A DNA stretch of 32,790 nt from SIG440 sp045645485 (GCA_045645485.1 JAZRIX010000055.1:1-32790), one strand, 5' to 3'; positions 16,121 through 24,391 are shown, counted from the stretch's first letter. The notes: generated from the sequence alone by a model not told the origin. Numbers and translations are program-made.

Positions 16121-17272
16121 TTGGCAGATAAAAGAGATTATTATGAGGTGCTGGGCGTTGACAAAAATGCATCAGCCGATGAAATAAAAAAAGCATACAG
16201 AAAGCTTGCCAAAAAATATCATCCGGACCTGAATCCCGGTGATAAGGCAAAGGTTGCCGAGGAAAAATTCAAAGAAGCCTCCGAGGCTTATGAAATTCTC
16301 AGCGATGCCGAAAAAAAACAGCGTTATGACCAGTTCGGTCACGCAGGCGTTGACCCCAATGCCGGCGGCGGTTATGGCGGTTACGGTGACTTTGGCGGTT
16401 TTGGCGGCGGCTTTGAGGATATATTCAGCAGTTTTTTCGGCGGCGGTTTTGGCGGCGGTTCAAGACGCAATCCGAATGCTCCCCAGAAGGGCAGAGACCT
16501 TCGGTACAGCATTGACCTGACCTTTGAGCAGGCTTGTTTCGGTTGTGAAATTGAGCTTACGGTGAACCGTATGGAAAGCTGTGATGTCTGCGGCGGAAAC
16601 GGTTCAGAACCCGGTTCAACCCCTCAGACCTGTAGTGTTTGTCACGGAACAGGTCAGGTTACTACGGTTCAGAGAACGGCGTTCGGCAGTTTTCAGAGCA
16701 CCAAGCCGTGTAATGTCTGCGGCGGAAAGGGAAAGGTTGTTACCAATCCTTGTAAAGCCTGCCGTGGAGATGGTGTTGCAAGAAAGACCAGAAAAATCAA
16801 GGTTAGTGTTCCTGCAGGTATCGACAATGAACAGGTTATTCCCATTTACGGTCAGGCTGATGCCGGCAAAAACGGAGGACCAAGCGGTGATATTCTGGTT
16901 GTTACCCGTGTTAAAAAGCACAAGCTCTTTACACGTCAGGGTTATGACGTGATTTGTGATTTCCCTATTACCTTTGTTGAGGCGGCTCTGGGTGCAGAAA
17001 TTGAAGTTCCCACCGTTGACGGCAAGGTTTCGTACAACGTTCCTGAAGGAACTCAGTCGGGTACGGTGTTCAGACTCAAGGGCAAGGGTATTCCAAAGCT
17101 TCATTCAAACGGTCTTCGCGGTGATCAGTACGTGAAGATTATTGTGGAAATACCAAAGAACCTCAGCGAAAAGCAGAAAGAGATTCTCAGACAGTTCGGT
17201 GATACGGTTGAGCCTGCAAAGTATAGGGAAAGAAAAAGCTTTTTTGACAAAATGAAGGAATTTTTGAAATAA
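16121..17272 (+). CDS. dnaJ: Chaperone protein DnaJ (Hsp40)
   Basis: DnaJ delivers substrates to DnaK and stimulates its ATPase. The 383-residue type A protein has an N-terminal J domain with the HPD tripeptide (KYHPDLNPGD), a Gly/Phe-rich linker (about 75-115), four CxxCxGxG zinc repeats (CDVCGGNG, CSVCHGTG, CNVCGGKG, CKACRGDG) and two C-terminal beta domains. The start is TTG 16121, which begins the conserved ADKRDYYEVLGV; only a weak GGTGA site precedes it. The 263-nt gap to dnaK is unusually long for this operon and is filled by palindromic elements, so dnaJ may be partly uncoupled from dnaK. Confidence 0.97.
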   Translation: MADKRDYYEVLGVDKNASADEIKKAYRKLAKKYHPDLNPGDKAKVAEEKFKEASEAYEILSDAEKKQRYDQFGHAGVDPNAGGGYGGYGDFGGFGGGFEDIFSSFFGGGFGGGSRRNPNAPQKGRDLRYSIDLTFEQACFGCEIELTVNRMESCDVCGGNGSEPGSTPQTCSVCHGTGQVTTVQRTAFGSFQSTKPCNVCGGKGKVVTNPCKACRGDGVARKTRKIKVSVPAGIDNEQVIPIYGQADAGKNGGPSGDILVVTRVKKHKLFTRQGYDVICDFPITFVEAALGAEIEVPTVDGKVSYNVPEGTQSGTVFRLKGKGIPKLHSNGLRGDQYVKIIVEIPKNLSEKQKEILRQFGDTVEPAKYRERKSFFDKMKEFLK

Positions 17273-17275
17273 AAA

Positions 17276-17305
17276 CAAACAGGGAGATTTTGTCTCCCTT
17301 GTTTG
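17276..17305 (+). terminator. Hairpin between dnaJ and prmA
   Basis: CAAACAGGGAGA and TCTCCCTTGTTTG form a 12-bp stem with one bulge. There is no clear T-run after it, so it is probably a leaky terminator or stability element inside the heat-shock operon. Confidence 0.5.
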
Positions 17306-17325
17306 CGTTGTAAGGAGAAATACTT

Positions 17326-18294
17326 ATGGATTGGATTCAGATAAAAATCATTACAACAAACAGCGGAATTGACCCTGTTTGCGGAGTACTTTATGATTTG
17401 GGAATTACGGGCATTGAGATAAGTGACAAGGAAGACTTTATGGAATTCCTTGAAAATAACAGAAAATACTGGGATTATGTGGATGAAGAACTGGAACGTC
17501 TCAAGGAGGCTGACAGTTGTATCACGGTTTATTTCTCAAAGGACGAAGAGGGAGAAAAGCAGCTTTCAGCCGTGAAAAACGCCATTGCTGAATTGAAGAA
17601 GGCGGATGCGGACGGAAGCTTTGGTTCCCTTGATATTCTTTCGGAAAATATGAAGGATGAAGACTGGTCAGAAAACTGGAAGCAGTTCTTTAAACCTCTT
17701 GAAATCGGGGAAAAAGTTCTTGTTGTTCCTGAGTGGGAAACAGAGGTGCCCCAAAGCGACAGGGTAAAGTTTTTGATAAATCCCGGTTTGAGCTTTGGTA
17801 CAGGCTCCCACGAAAGCACACGTATGTGCATAGAAGAGATAGAAAAGTATGTGAAGAAGGGTGACCGTGTTCTTGATCTGGGCTGCGGTTCAGGCATCCT
17901 TTCGGTTATTGCATTACTCCTTGGTGCAGGTGATGCGACAGCAGTTGATATTGACCCTATGGCAGTAGAGGTTGCATATTCAAATCTTGAGCTCAACGGA
18001 CTTTCCAAAGAAATCTATCACGGCTTTGACGGGGATATAACAACAGATACCGCCCTTTGTCAAAAGCTTGCCGAAAATAAATACGAAATTGTCCTTGCCA
18101 ATATTGTTGCAGACGTTATCATTGCACTTTCAGGATTTGTGAAGGATTTTATCAAGGAAGACGGTGTGTTTATCTGCTCAGGTATTATCATTGAACGAAA
18201 AGACGAAGTGGTAAAGTCGCTGGAAAATGCAGGTCTCAAGGTGAAGGAAGTCCGCACTATGGGTGAATGGGCGGCGGCAGTTTGCACCCTATAA
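17326..18294 (+). CDS. prmA: Ribosomal protein L11 methyltransferase PrmA
   Basis: PrmA methylates ribosomal protein L11 using S-adenosylmethionine. The 322 residues comprise an N-terminal L11-recognition domain starting DWIQIKIITTNSGIDPV, the segment EDWSENWKQFFKP near 113-125, then a class I methyltransferase with motif I VLDLGCGSGILS near 185, AVDIDPMAVE near 206 and NIVADVI near 256. The start follows AAGGAG with proper spacing. It is the usual last gene of the Clostridia dnaJ-prmA series. Its sequence predicts a soluble cytoplasmic enzyme. Confidence 0.96.
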   Translation: MDWIQIKIITTNSGIDPVCGVLYDLGITGIEISDKEDFMEFLENNRKYWDYVDEELERLKEADSCITVYFSKDEEGEKQLSAVKNAIAELKKADADGSFGSLDILSENMKDEDWSENWKQFFKPLEIGEKVLVVPEWETEVPQSDRVKFLINPGLSFGTGSHESTRMCIEEIEKYVKKGDRVLDLGCGSGILSVIALLLGAGDATAVDIDPMAVEVAYSNLELNGLSKEIYHGFDGDITTDTALCQKLAENKYEIVLANIVADVIIALSGFVKDFIKEDGVFICSGIIIERKDEVVKSLENAGLKVKEVRTMGEWAAAVCTL

Positions 18295-18322
18295 AAAGAA
18301 CGTTGTTTTTTCAACAGAACCA

Positions 18323-18351
18323 TTGACAAAAAAGCACAGAATTTATATAAT
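18323..18351 (+). promoter_or_regulatory. Consensus sigma-A promoter of the apgM gene
   Basis: TTGACA (18323-18328), 17 nt, TATAAT (18346-18351): both hexamers match the consensus perfectly. A weak GTTG-T6-CAAC hairpin (18302-18315) just upstream may mark the end of the prmA transcript. Confidence 0.92.
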
Positions 18352-18395
18352 ATTCAGGTAATAGTTTACAAATTACACGAAAGGTGTGAAAAAAT

Positions 18396-19598
18396 ATGAA
18401 GCATATAGTTATTCTTTGTGACGGTGCGGCAGATACACCTGTTGCGGAGCTTGGAGGCAAAACTCCTCTCGAGGCTGCAAAGAAGCCGAATATTGACAAA
18501 CTTGCATCTATGGGTGAGGTGGGAATGGTGACTACCGTTCCTGATAATCTTCCTCCCGGAAGTGACGTTGCAAATCTTGCGGTTTTTGGCTATGACCCGC
18601 AGAAGTACTATACAGGACGCTCACCTCTTGAGGCTATGAGTATGGGTGTTCATCTTGAACTGACAGACACTACCTTCAGAACCAATGTGGTAACACTTTC
18701 GGATGAAGAAAATTATGAAGACAAGACAATGGTGGATTACAGCTCTGATGAAATTACTACCGAGGAATCCTCTCAGCTTATTAAGGCTGTGAATGATGCT
18801 CTTCGCACAGAGGAATATGAATTTTTCAGCGGCATAAGCTACCGTCATCTTATGGTGTGGCACAACAAGGAAAACAAGTTTGACCTTACACCCCCTCACG
18901 ATATTTCAGGAAGATGTGTGAAAGATTATCTTCCCAAGGATGACACTATTCTCAGCCTTATGAAAAAGAGTCACGAGATTCTCAAAAATCATCCTGTGAA
19001 TCTTGACAGAATCAAACGGGGTCTCAACCCTGCGAATTCCATCTGGATTTGGGGCAACGGAACAAAGCCTGCTCTTGATACATATAAAGAAAAGTTCAAT
19101 CTTCAGGGAACGGTTGTATCTGCTGTTGACCTCATAAAAGGCATTGGTGTTTGTGCAGGACTTGAAAATGTGGATGTTATAGGAGCTACCGGAAATGTGC
19201 ATACTAACTTTGACGGCAAGGCAGAGGCTGCAATAAAGGCTTTGAGAAGCGGCTCGGATTTCCTCTATGTGCATCTTGAGGCTCCTGATGAAGCAGGACA
19301 CAGACACGAAATTGAAAACAAGGTGAAGGCAATCGAACTTATTGACGAAAAAATTGTTGCACCTATATTGAAGGCTCTTGAGGAGGACGGCGAGGAATTT
19401 TCTATGCTTATTATGCCTGACCACCCCACGCCTCTGGCAATCAGAACGCATACTTCTGACCCTGTGCCGTATATAATATATAAAAGCGGCAATAAAACAG
19501 AGTCGGGTGTTACATCCTATACAGAGAATCAGGCCCTCAAAACGGGTATTGTGGTTGAACACGGCTATACTCTTATTGAGAGACTTACCTCAAAATAA
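18396..19598 (+). CDS. apgM: Cofactor-independent phosphoglycerate mutase, ApgM type
   Basis: This 400-residue alkaline-phosphatase-superfamily enzyme interconverts 3- and 2-phosphoglycerate through a phosphoserine intermediate. Metal and nucleophile residues are visible: D9 in ILCDGAAD, S56 in PPGSDVANLAVFGYDP, the EAPDEAGHRHE motif near 290 and MPDHPTPLAIRTHTSDPVPY near 345. It is of the archaeal-type ApgM branch rather than the 510-residue GpmI branch. In several Clostridia relatives of this branch have been annotated as homoserine kinase-like, so amino-acid metabolism is an alternative role. It has an ideal promoter, suggesting strong expression. The ytvI-like gene starts 33 nt later. Confidence 0.9.
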   Translation: MKHIVILCDGAADTPVAELGGKTPLEAAKKPNIDKLASMGEVGMVTTVPDNLPPGSDVANLAVFGYDPQKYYTGRSPLEAMSMGVHLELTDTTFRTNVVTLSDEENYEDKTMVDYSSDEITTEESSQLIKAVNDALRTEEYEFFSGISYRHLMVWHNKENKFDLTPPHDISGRCVKDYLPKDDTILSLMKKSHEILKNHPVNLDRIKRGLNPANSIWIWGNGTKPALDTYKEKFNLQGTVVSAVDLIKGIGVCAGLENVDVIGATGNVHTNFDGKAEAAIKALRSGSDFLYVHLEAPDEAGHRHEIENKVKAIELIDEKIVAPILKALEEDGEEFSMLIMPDHPTPLAIRTHTSDPVPYIIYKSGNKTESGVTSYTENQALKTGIVVEHGYTLIERLTSK

Positions 19599-19631
19599 TT
19601 ACACTGTCTGCCGCAAAAGGAGTGTTTTGCG

Positions 19632-20690
19632 GTGACATTGGAAAAAATTCTGAAATATACAATAATATCAGCAGGAATAGCGGGTGCGTTATTCCTGTTT
19701 CCTTTTTTTCTTAAGCTTTTTGCACCCTTTCTTGCATCTTTTTTTATTGCTTCCATTTGTCAGAAGCAGATTTGCTTTTTTGAAGAAAAGTGGGGAATAA
19801 GCAGGGGTATAAGCTCGGCAATACTGGTAACATTAATGGTGGCGGCGGTGATGGGGATTTTTGCCGTCGCCGTTTTTCAGCTTATGGTTCAGGCAAAAAA
19901 TCTCATCGCATCACTGCCTGATGCTTTGGCATCATTCCGACTTCAGCTGAATCTGCTGATGCAGAAGATTGACGGACTAAAGGTGAGTTTGCCTTCTGAG
20001 ATTTCGGCTTTTGTGGACAGCGAGATTCTGAAGCTCCAGAATTATGCCTCTGATTTTTCGGGTCGTATGGCAACAGCCGCCCTCAATGCTGCGGGAAATT
20101 TTGCATTGGTTCTCCCAAATGTATTGTTTTTTGCGGTTATGCTTGTTCTGGGAACCTTTTTCTTCACCAAGGATTATGTTCTGGTAATTAATTTTTTGAA
20201 TGAGATTTTTCCTCAATGGTTCATAAAGCTTCTGTCAAAAGCCAGAAACATTATATTACACGCATTTTCATCATATATGAAGGCACAGCTTTATCTTATG
20301 CTTCTTACGGCGGTGTTGGTGGCGGTCTGCCTTTGGATTACGGGAAAGGAATATGCTCTTCTCTGGGGTTTGGTGTGCGGTCTTGTGGATGCCCTGCCTG
20401 TTCTGGGAACAGCAACAATCCTTGTTCCGTGGTCTTTGGTGGCTCTTGTGTACGGGGATATGTATTCTTTTGTTTCACTGCTGATAATTCAGACATTGGT
20501 GTTTGTTGTCCGCCAACTGGCTGAACCCAGAATTATCAGTCATCAGATTGGGGTGCACCCTATTCTTACCCTTGTAAGTGTGTATATAGGCTTGCACTTT
20601 TTTGGTATTGCAGGGGTTATTTTTGCTCCTGTTTTCACACTTCTGGGAGTGAATCTTTATGTTTCGTACAAAGAAAATGCGGAGGACTGA
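19632..20690 (+). CDS. AI-2E family / YtvI-type integral membrane protein
   Basis: The 352-residue protein has around eight hydrophobic segments and the AI-2E transporter family layout: two N-terminal helices (IISAGIAGALFLFPFFLKLF, LVTLMVAAVMGIFAVAVFQL), a soluble middle stretch with coiled-coil character, and a C-terminal bundle with GLVDALPVLGTATILVPWSL and RQLAEPRIISHQIGVHPILTL-like text near residues 260-310. Family members include B. subtilis YtvI, implicated in sporulation, and putative exporters. GTG 19632 is 9 nt after AAGGAG. It ends inside a hairpin that is the terminator of the convergent gene. The transported substrate is unknown. Confidence 0.85.
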   Translation: MTLEKILKYTIISAGIAGALFLFPFFLKLFAPFLASFFIASICQKQICFFEEKWGISRGISSAILVTLMVAAVMGIFAVAVFQLMVQAKNLIASLPDALASFRLQLNLLMQKIDGLKVSLPSEISAFVDSEILKLQNYASDFSGRMATAALNAAGNFALVLPNVLFFAVMLVLGTFFFTKDYVLVINFLNEIFPQWFIKLLSKARNIILHAFSSYMKAQLYLMLLTAVLVAVCLWITGKEYALLWGLVCGLVDALPVLGTATILVPWSLVALVYGDMYSFVSLLIIQTLVFVVRQLAEPRIISHQIGVHPILTLVSVYIGLHFFGIAGVIFAPVFTLLGVNLYVSYKENAED

Positions 20691-20700
20691 TGCCTCCGCA
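20678..20700 (-). terminator. Terminator of the DUF1385-prmC-rsmE operon
   Basis: TGCGGAGG (20678-20685) pairs with CCTCCGCA (20693-20700); read on the minus strand the stem is followed by TTTTCTTT. It overlaps the last codons and the stop of the opposing YtvI-type gene. Confidence 0.72.
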
Positions 20701-20720
20701 AAAAATATTTGTAAATAAAA

Positions 20721-21176
20721 TTATTTTGTTTTCTGAATTTTTGCCATTTTTACAGCAAAGCAGATAAATGCACCCACAAGATATGCAAGAATCGCAATTG
20801 AGGGGCCCCATGAAGTCCACCAGTATGTTGTGCCAATCTGACCGCAAAAGTTTCTCACAATATTGTAGTATGTCAGATAGAGACAAAAAACTGCTGCAAC
20901 TGCAGAAAAGATTCCGTAATTGAAAGCACGGGATTTGTTTTTGATTACCTTGGTTGCTCCAAGAACAAACAATGCTATTGAAATCACCCCGAATATTATT
21001 GTGGGAATCAACATTCTGTCGGGATAAATCATTATTGTGTTTTCCATATATCTGAGAATGATGAGAGAGAATATACCCCATGCCAGATTAATCATAAGCC
21101 AGTTGGTAAGCCTGTCCTCTGCCATTCTCTTTTCAAGTTTCTTTTGTCTTTTTGTCTGATCGATGTTTGCTGCCAT
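20721..21176 (-). CDS. Four-helix membrane protein of unknown function
   Basis: I do not recognise the family. The 151-residue product begins with a charged segment (NIDQTKRQKKLEKRMAEDRL) and then has four predicted transmembrane helices near residues 27-45, 57-76, 85-105 and 125-143, ending in a basic tail. ATG 21176 fits the GGAAAGG site better than the upstream GTG at 21185. It starts 40 nt after rsmE on the same strand and is followed by the operon terminator, so it is probably the last gene of the DUF1385-prmC-rsmE transcript. Confidence 0.75.
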   Translation of the reverse strand: MAANIDQTKRQKKLEKRMAEDRLTNWLMINLAWGIFSLIILRYMENTIMIYPDRMLIPTIIFGVISIALFVLGATKVIKNKSRAFNYGIFSAVAAVFCLYLTYYNIVRNFCGQIGTTYWWTSWGPSIAILAYLVGAFICFAVKMAKIQKTK

Positions 21177-21216
21177 AAAAAGCACGCCTTTCCGTCCTGT
21201 ATGGGGACTTTAAATG

Positions 21217-21963
21217 TTAGATTTCGTTTTTGTCATACATTATCATAGGAATCAAAGCTCCTGAAACAGTTTCGGTACGAAGAATTCTTCTTCCCAGTCC
21301 TATGGCTTTTATTCCGTTTTTTATTGCTAAATCTGCTTCTTCATCTGAAAAACCGCCCTCAGGACCTACCAAAATTCCAAACTCGGTGGCATCAGGCTTG
21401 TTGGTCAGAAGGTCTTTGAGACCTCGTTGACCCTCGTGCCCCAGAACCTCGTAGGGCATCAGCGGAAGCTGAAGATTTTTCATCATTTCGACTGCGGTTT
21501 CAAAGGATACAGGCTCGTGAACCTTTGGTATCAGACCTCTGCCGCATTGCTTTACTGCTTCAACTGAAACCTTGTTCCACCTTTTTGCCTTTTCTTCACC
21601 TGCGGACTTGTTTGCAATTCTGGTGACGCATCTGTCCATCATAACAGGTACGATTTCGAACACACCCAGCTCCACGGATTTTTGTATTATGGTTTCCATC
21701 TTGCCCGATTTGGGAAGACCCTGAAAGAGTGTAATCTTCACATTCGGCTCGGAGAGAGAACGGGTTTCTTCAATAATCCGTGCGGTGCAAAGATTCTTTC
21801 CGATAGAAACAAGCTCTGCAATATATTCGGCTCCTGTTCCGTCAAAAACAAGAACACGGTCACCGCAGCTCATTCGGAGCACCTTTTCGATATGCTTGCT
21901 GTCCTCAAAAATTTCTGCAATACCGCCTGAAATATTCTGAGGCTCCGTAAAAAATCTACGCAT
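21217..21963 (-). CDS. rsmE: 16S rRNA (uracil-1498-N3)-methyltransferase RsmE
   Basis: RsmE methylates U1498 of 16S rRNA. The 248-residue SPOUT-fold enzyme begins MRRFFTE, has a PUA-like N-terminal domain, KSGKMETIIQKSVELGV near residue 90 and the knotted SAM site GPEGGFSDEE near 200, followed by LGRRILRTETV. ATG 21963 is set by AAGGGA 8 nt upstream; a TTG two codons earlier is too close to the site. It lies 117 nt after prmC in the same direction. A neighbouring prmA-rsmE arrangement is common in Firmicutes; here rsmE sits with prmC instead. Confidence 0.95.
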   Translation of the reverse strand: MRRFFTEPQNISGGIAEIFEDSKHIEKVLRMSCGDRVLVFDGTGAEYIAELVSIGKNLCTARIIEETRSLSEPNVKITLFQGLPKSGKMETIIQKSVELGVFEIVPVMMDRCVTRIANKSAGEEKAKRWNKVSVEAVKQCGRGLIPKVHEPVSFETAVEMMKNLQLPLMPYEVLGHEGQRGLKDLLTNKPDATEFGILVGPEGGFSDEEADLAIKNGIKAIGLGRRILRTETVSGALIPMIMYDKNEI

Positions 21964-22080
21964 AATCAATATCCCTTCTGCGTAAAGTTTAACTACTTTG
22001 CTATTTTATCACATCGAGGCAAAAATTTCAACCCCTAAATGCCAAAAAACGTGTTATTTTGCAGAATCACTTTTGAGCAA

Positions 22081-22923
22081 CTATTTCAGATACCCTATAA
22101 CAACACGGTCAATGCCGCTCAGGTCAGGGATTATGCTTATGCTGTGAAAGCGTTTTTTCATAAGCTCACAAACTGAATTTGCCTGACCGATTCCCACCTC
22201 AAAGGCAAGAATTCCGCCTTTGACAAGGGGAACATCGGCAGAAATTCTTCTGTAAAAATCAAGGCCGTCTTCTCCGCCGTCAAGGGCGTTCATTGGCTCA
22301 AAGCATTGAACCTTTTTTTCGAGCTCAGAAATGTCGGCTTTGGGAATATAGGGAGGATTTGAGACCACCACTGTGGGAAGGTCACGAAAATCCGGAAGAT
22401 CTTTCATAATATCAAGTCGTTCAAAACGGCACCGATTCTCTGTATTATGCCGTTTTGCGTTTCTTTTTGCCACATTCAGAGCATCCTCCGAAATATCCAC
22501 CGAAAGAACCTCTGAATGGGGAAGAAAATGTGCAAGGCTGACGGCTATACAGCCTGAGCCTGACCCTATTTCGAAAATCCTTGAATTTTCGAGCTTGCTG
22601 CAGCGTTCAACAACGGCTTCCACCAGAATTTCGGTATCAGCTCTGGGAACAAGGGTTGAAGAATCAACCTCAAACCACAGAGACATAAATTCACAGCCGC
22701 CCGCTATATACTGGACAGGTTCACCTTTCTTCAGGCGTTCAAGGGCACAGTTGAAAGTTGCCAGTTTTTCTCCCTCCACAGTATCGTTTCCCAGAATGAG
22801 CTGTGATTTTGAGAACCCCAGCATATGAATGAGTATATAGTCAACATCAGCAAGAGGACTGTCACTTTCCAAAGCTTCAAGCTCTGATGAAGCTTGCTTT
22901 CGCAGTTCCTTCAGGCTTACCAC
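22081..22923 (-). CDS. prmC: Peptide chain release factor N5-glutamine methyltransferase PrmC
   Basis: PrmC methylates the GGQ glutamine of release factors. The 280 residues contain an N-terminal helical domain (DADYIL-like ADVDYILIHML, GEPVQYIAGGCEF), then the methyltransferase with FEIGSGSGCIAVSLA near residue 118 and the catalytic NPPYIP motif near 188, EPMNALDGGEDGLDFYR after it and LAFEVGIGQA near 250. The start is GTG 22923, overlapping the last 7 nt of the DUF1385 gene, with AGGTGA upstream; translation is thus coupled. The DUF1385-prmC pairing is widespread in Firmicutes, usually with rpmE and prfA, neither of which is present here. Confidence 0.96.
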   Translation of the reverse strand: MVSLKELRKQASSELEALESDSPLADVDYILIHMLGFSKSQLILGNDTVEGEKLATFNCALERLKKGEPVQYIAGGCEFMSLWFEVDSSTLVPRADTEILVEAVVERCSKLENSRIFEIGSGSGCIAVSLAHFLPHSEVLSVDISEDALNVAKRNAKRHNTENRCRFERLDIMKDLPDFRDLPTVVVSNPPYIPKADISELEKKVQCFEPMNALDGGEDGLDFYRRISADVPLVKGGILAFEVGIGQANSVCELMKKRFHSISIIPDLSGIDRVVIGYLK

Positions 22924-23894
22924 TTGTCTTCACCTGCATTTTCGGGCATAACTGCTTTGAGTGAAGCTATTGCAACCTCAATCTGACTGTCATCAGGTTC
23001 TTTTGTTGTAACATACTGAAACCATTTCCCCGGGGCACTGATTATTGCGGTAAACCAGTTGTCGTGGCGTCCTGCAAATTTTATTATCTCATAAGAAATT
23101 CCGGCTACCAAGGGCAACAGTGCAAGGCGGAGTGCCAGACGGATAAGCATATTATCATTGGGAATGAAAAAGAATACTATGATACTGATAACCATTACGA
23201 TAAGCAAAAAGCTGGTACCGCATCTGGGATGAAGTCTTGAATGCTTCTTTACGTTTTCTACGGTGAGCTCCTCGCCGCTTTCATAGCAATGAATTGATTT
23301 GTGCTCCGCACCGTGATACATAAACACTCTTTTTATATCCTTCATCTGTGAGACAAGTGCAATATAAATAAGGAATATACTGATTCTCACAGCACCTTCT
23401 GTTGCGGTAAGTATAAGCTTGTTTTCAATATATTTCTTGAGAAAGTCACCAATAACCGCAGGAAGCATAATGAAAAGTCCTACGCTGAAAATAAGTGAAA
23501 GCACAACCGAAAAATAGATTACGGCAGTGGTTGCCTTTTCTGAACCGAGCTTTTCGTTAAGCCATTTTTCAAACTTTCCGGGTTCCTGTTCAATCTGGTT
23601 TCCTTCATCATCGACATCAAAGAATTTTGCGGAGTACATAAGTGACTGCACACCGATAATCATTGAATCAAAAAAGTTTACACAGCCTCGGATAATGGGA
23701 ATTCTAAAAAACCAGTTTTTTCTGACTTTTCCTACAGGCTTTTCTTCCATTACGATTTCACCGTCAGGTTTTCGCACTGAGGTTGCAATTTTTGACGGAC
23801 CCTTCATCATTACGCCTTCAATTACAGCCTGTCCGCCGATAGATGTTCTATGTACATTTTTATTACATTTGTTTTCTTTGCATTTTTTGCTCAT
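22917..23894 (-). CDS. DUF1385 family membrane protein
   Basis: The 325-residue protein belongs to a family of unknown function. After a Cys/Lys-rich N-terminus (SKKCKENKCNKN) comes the family start GGQAVIEGVMMKGP, then RGCVNFFDSM, several hydrophobic segments (about residues 120-150, 165-190, 235-275) and the invariant-looking YHGAEHKSIHCYE and LHPRCGTSFLL stretches, whose His, Glu and Cys could bind metal. I use ATG 23894 with AAGGTGG upstream. An upstream extension to 23966 has no start codon with a site. It leads an operon with prmC, rsmE and the four-helix protein. Confidence 0.9.
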   Translation of the reverse strand: MSKKCKENKCNKNVHRTSIGGQAVIEGVMMKGPSKIATSVRKPDGEIVMEEKPVGKVRKNWFFRIPIIRGCVNFFDSMIIGVQSLMYSAKFFDVDDEGNQIEQEPGKFEKWLNEKLGSEKATTAVIYFSVVLSLIFSVGLFIMLPAVIGDFLKKYIENKLILTATEGAVRISIFLIYIALVSQMKDIKRVFMYHGAEHKSIHCYESGEELTVENVKKHSRLHPRCGTSFLLIVMVISIIVFFFIPNDNMLIRLALRLALLPLVAGISYEIIKFAGRHDNWFTAIISAPGKWFQYVTTKEPDDSQIEVAIASLKAVMPENAGEDKW

Positions 23895-23937
23895 TGAATC
23901 CACCTTCTTTTCCAGAGATGCAAACTCTCCTTTTTGA

Positions 23938-23966
23938 AGTATAACATATTTTTTATAAATATACAA
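23938..23966 (-). promoter_or_regulatory. Sigma-A promoter of the DUF1385 operon
   Basis: On the minus strand TTGTAT (23966-23961), 17 nt, TATACT (23943-23938). The predicted transcript start, near 23931, leaves about 37 nt before ATG 23894. Confidence 0.68.
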
Positions 23967-24017
23967 CAGTAATTTTATGAAGTTTTTGTAATATTAAAAA
24001 ATATAGCAAATCATTCT

Positions 24018-24102
24018 GGAAAGATCCTTCGTTACAATCAGGATGACATATAGGTTACGGTGTGAATTTTACGGTCATTCTGTGCCGAAGGTGAAGAATC
24101 TT
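24018..24102. repeat. Third relative of the GATCCTTCG...CAGGATGAC palindrome
   Basis: The left arm, 24018-24047, has GAAAGATCCTTCG and CAGGATGAC, identical to the copy at 3614-3644 outside a variable 7-nt centre. The right arm, 24074-24102, is its inverted and diverged counterpart (GTCATTCTG...CGAAGGTGAAGAATCTT). The terminal ACAAATGTTGGGG ends of the other copies are absent. It would form an imperfect stem of about 29 bp. Confidence 0.7.
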
Positions 24103-24130
24103 GTTGTCACAACATTTTTAAAGAGTCTAA

Positions 24131-24165
24131 AAATACCGCAGCTTCATTTTGAAACTGCGGTATTT
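24131..24165. terminator. Hairpin between the DUF1385 operon and gpr
   Basis: AAATACCGCAG (24131-24141) pairs perfectly with CTGCGGTATTT (24155-24165) around a 13-nt loop. The T content is small (TTT), so it is a weak terminator or part of the structured region that follows. Confidence 0.5.
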
Positions 24166-24173
24166 GCTGTACA

Positions 24174-24210
24174 AAAAACGTGTAGCTCCTGAACAGAGCT
24201 ACACGCAAAA
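24174..24210 (-). terminator. Terminator reading on the minus strand, downstream of gpr
   Basis: CGTGTAGCTC (24179-24188) and GAGCTACACG (24195-24204) form a perfect 10-bp stem with a 6-nt loop; on the minus strand TTTTTTG follows directly. It ends the gpr transcript or a small RNA encoded between 24211 and 24351. Confidence 0.8.
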
Positions 24211-24351
24211 AAGTGACTACTCTGTTTCCAAAGAGTTACCACACTGCTTTTTACACAATACTCCATTGGCGGGTATGTTGAAACAAGAGTGTACGCCTTT
24301 TTTTAATAGCGTACCCCGTCTTTAGGAGTATTATTAATTTGTATTGTGTAA
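24211..24351. other. Structured intergenic region, possible small RNA
   Basis: No coding sequence is seen. TTACACAATA (24251-24260) pairs with TATTGTGTAA (24342-24351), while overlapping AATACTCC (24257-24264) pairs with GGAGTATT (24325-24332). GTACGC (24291-24296) can pair either with GCGTAC (24309-24314) or, as part of GGCG...CGCC (24268-24297), in a hairpin followed by T7 on the plus strand. An imperfect GTG...CTCT/AGAG...CAC hairpin spans 24213-24243. Structures exist for both strands. I could not match it to a known RNA family. Confidence 0.5.
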
Positions 24352-24391
24352 ATTCAAATGTTTTTTGTCTGACAGTTTTCAAATTCATCAA

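Noticed and set aside
18906..19562. Minus-strand 218-codon frame inside apgM
   Set aside because: Shadow frame; apgM has all catalytic motifs and a perfect promoter.
24211..24351. T-box, 6S RNA or other known riboswitch in the gpr-DUF1385 gap
   Set aside because: No T-box GGTGG..ACCGCG core and no 6S-like single central bubble could be recognised; it is kept as unassigned.
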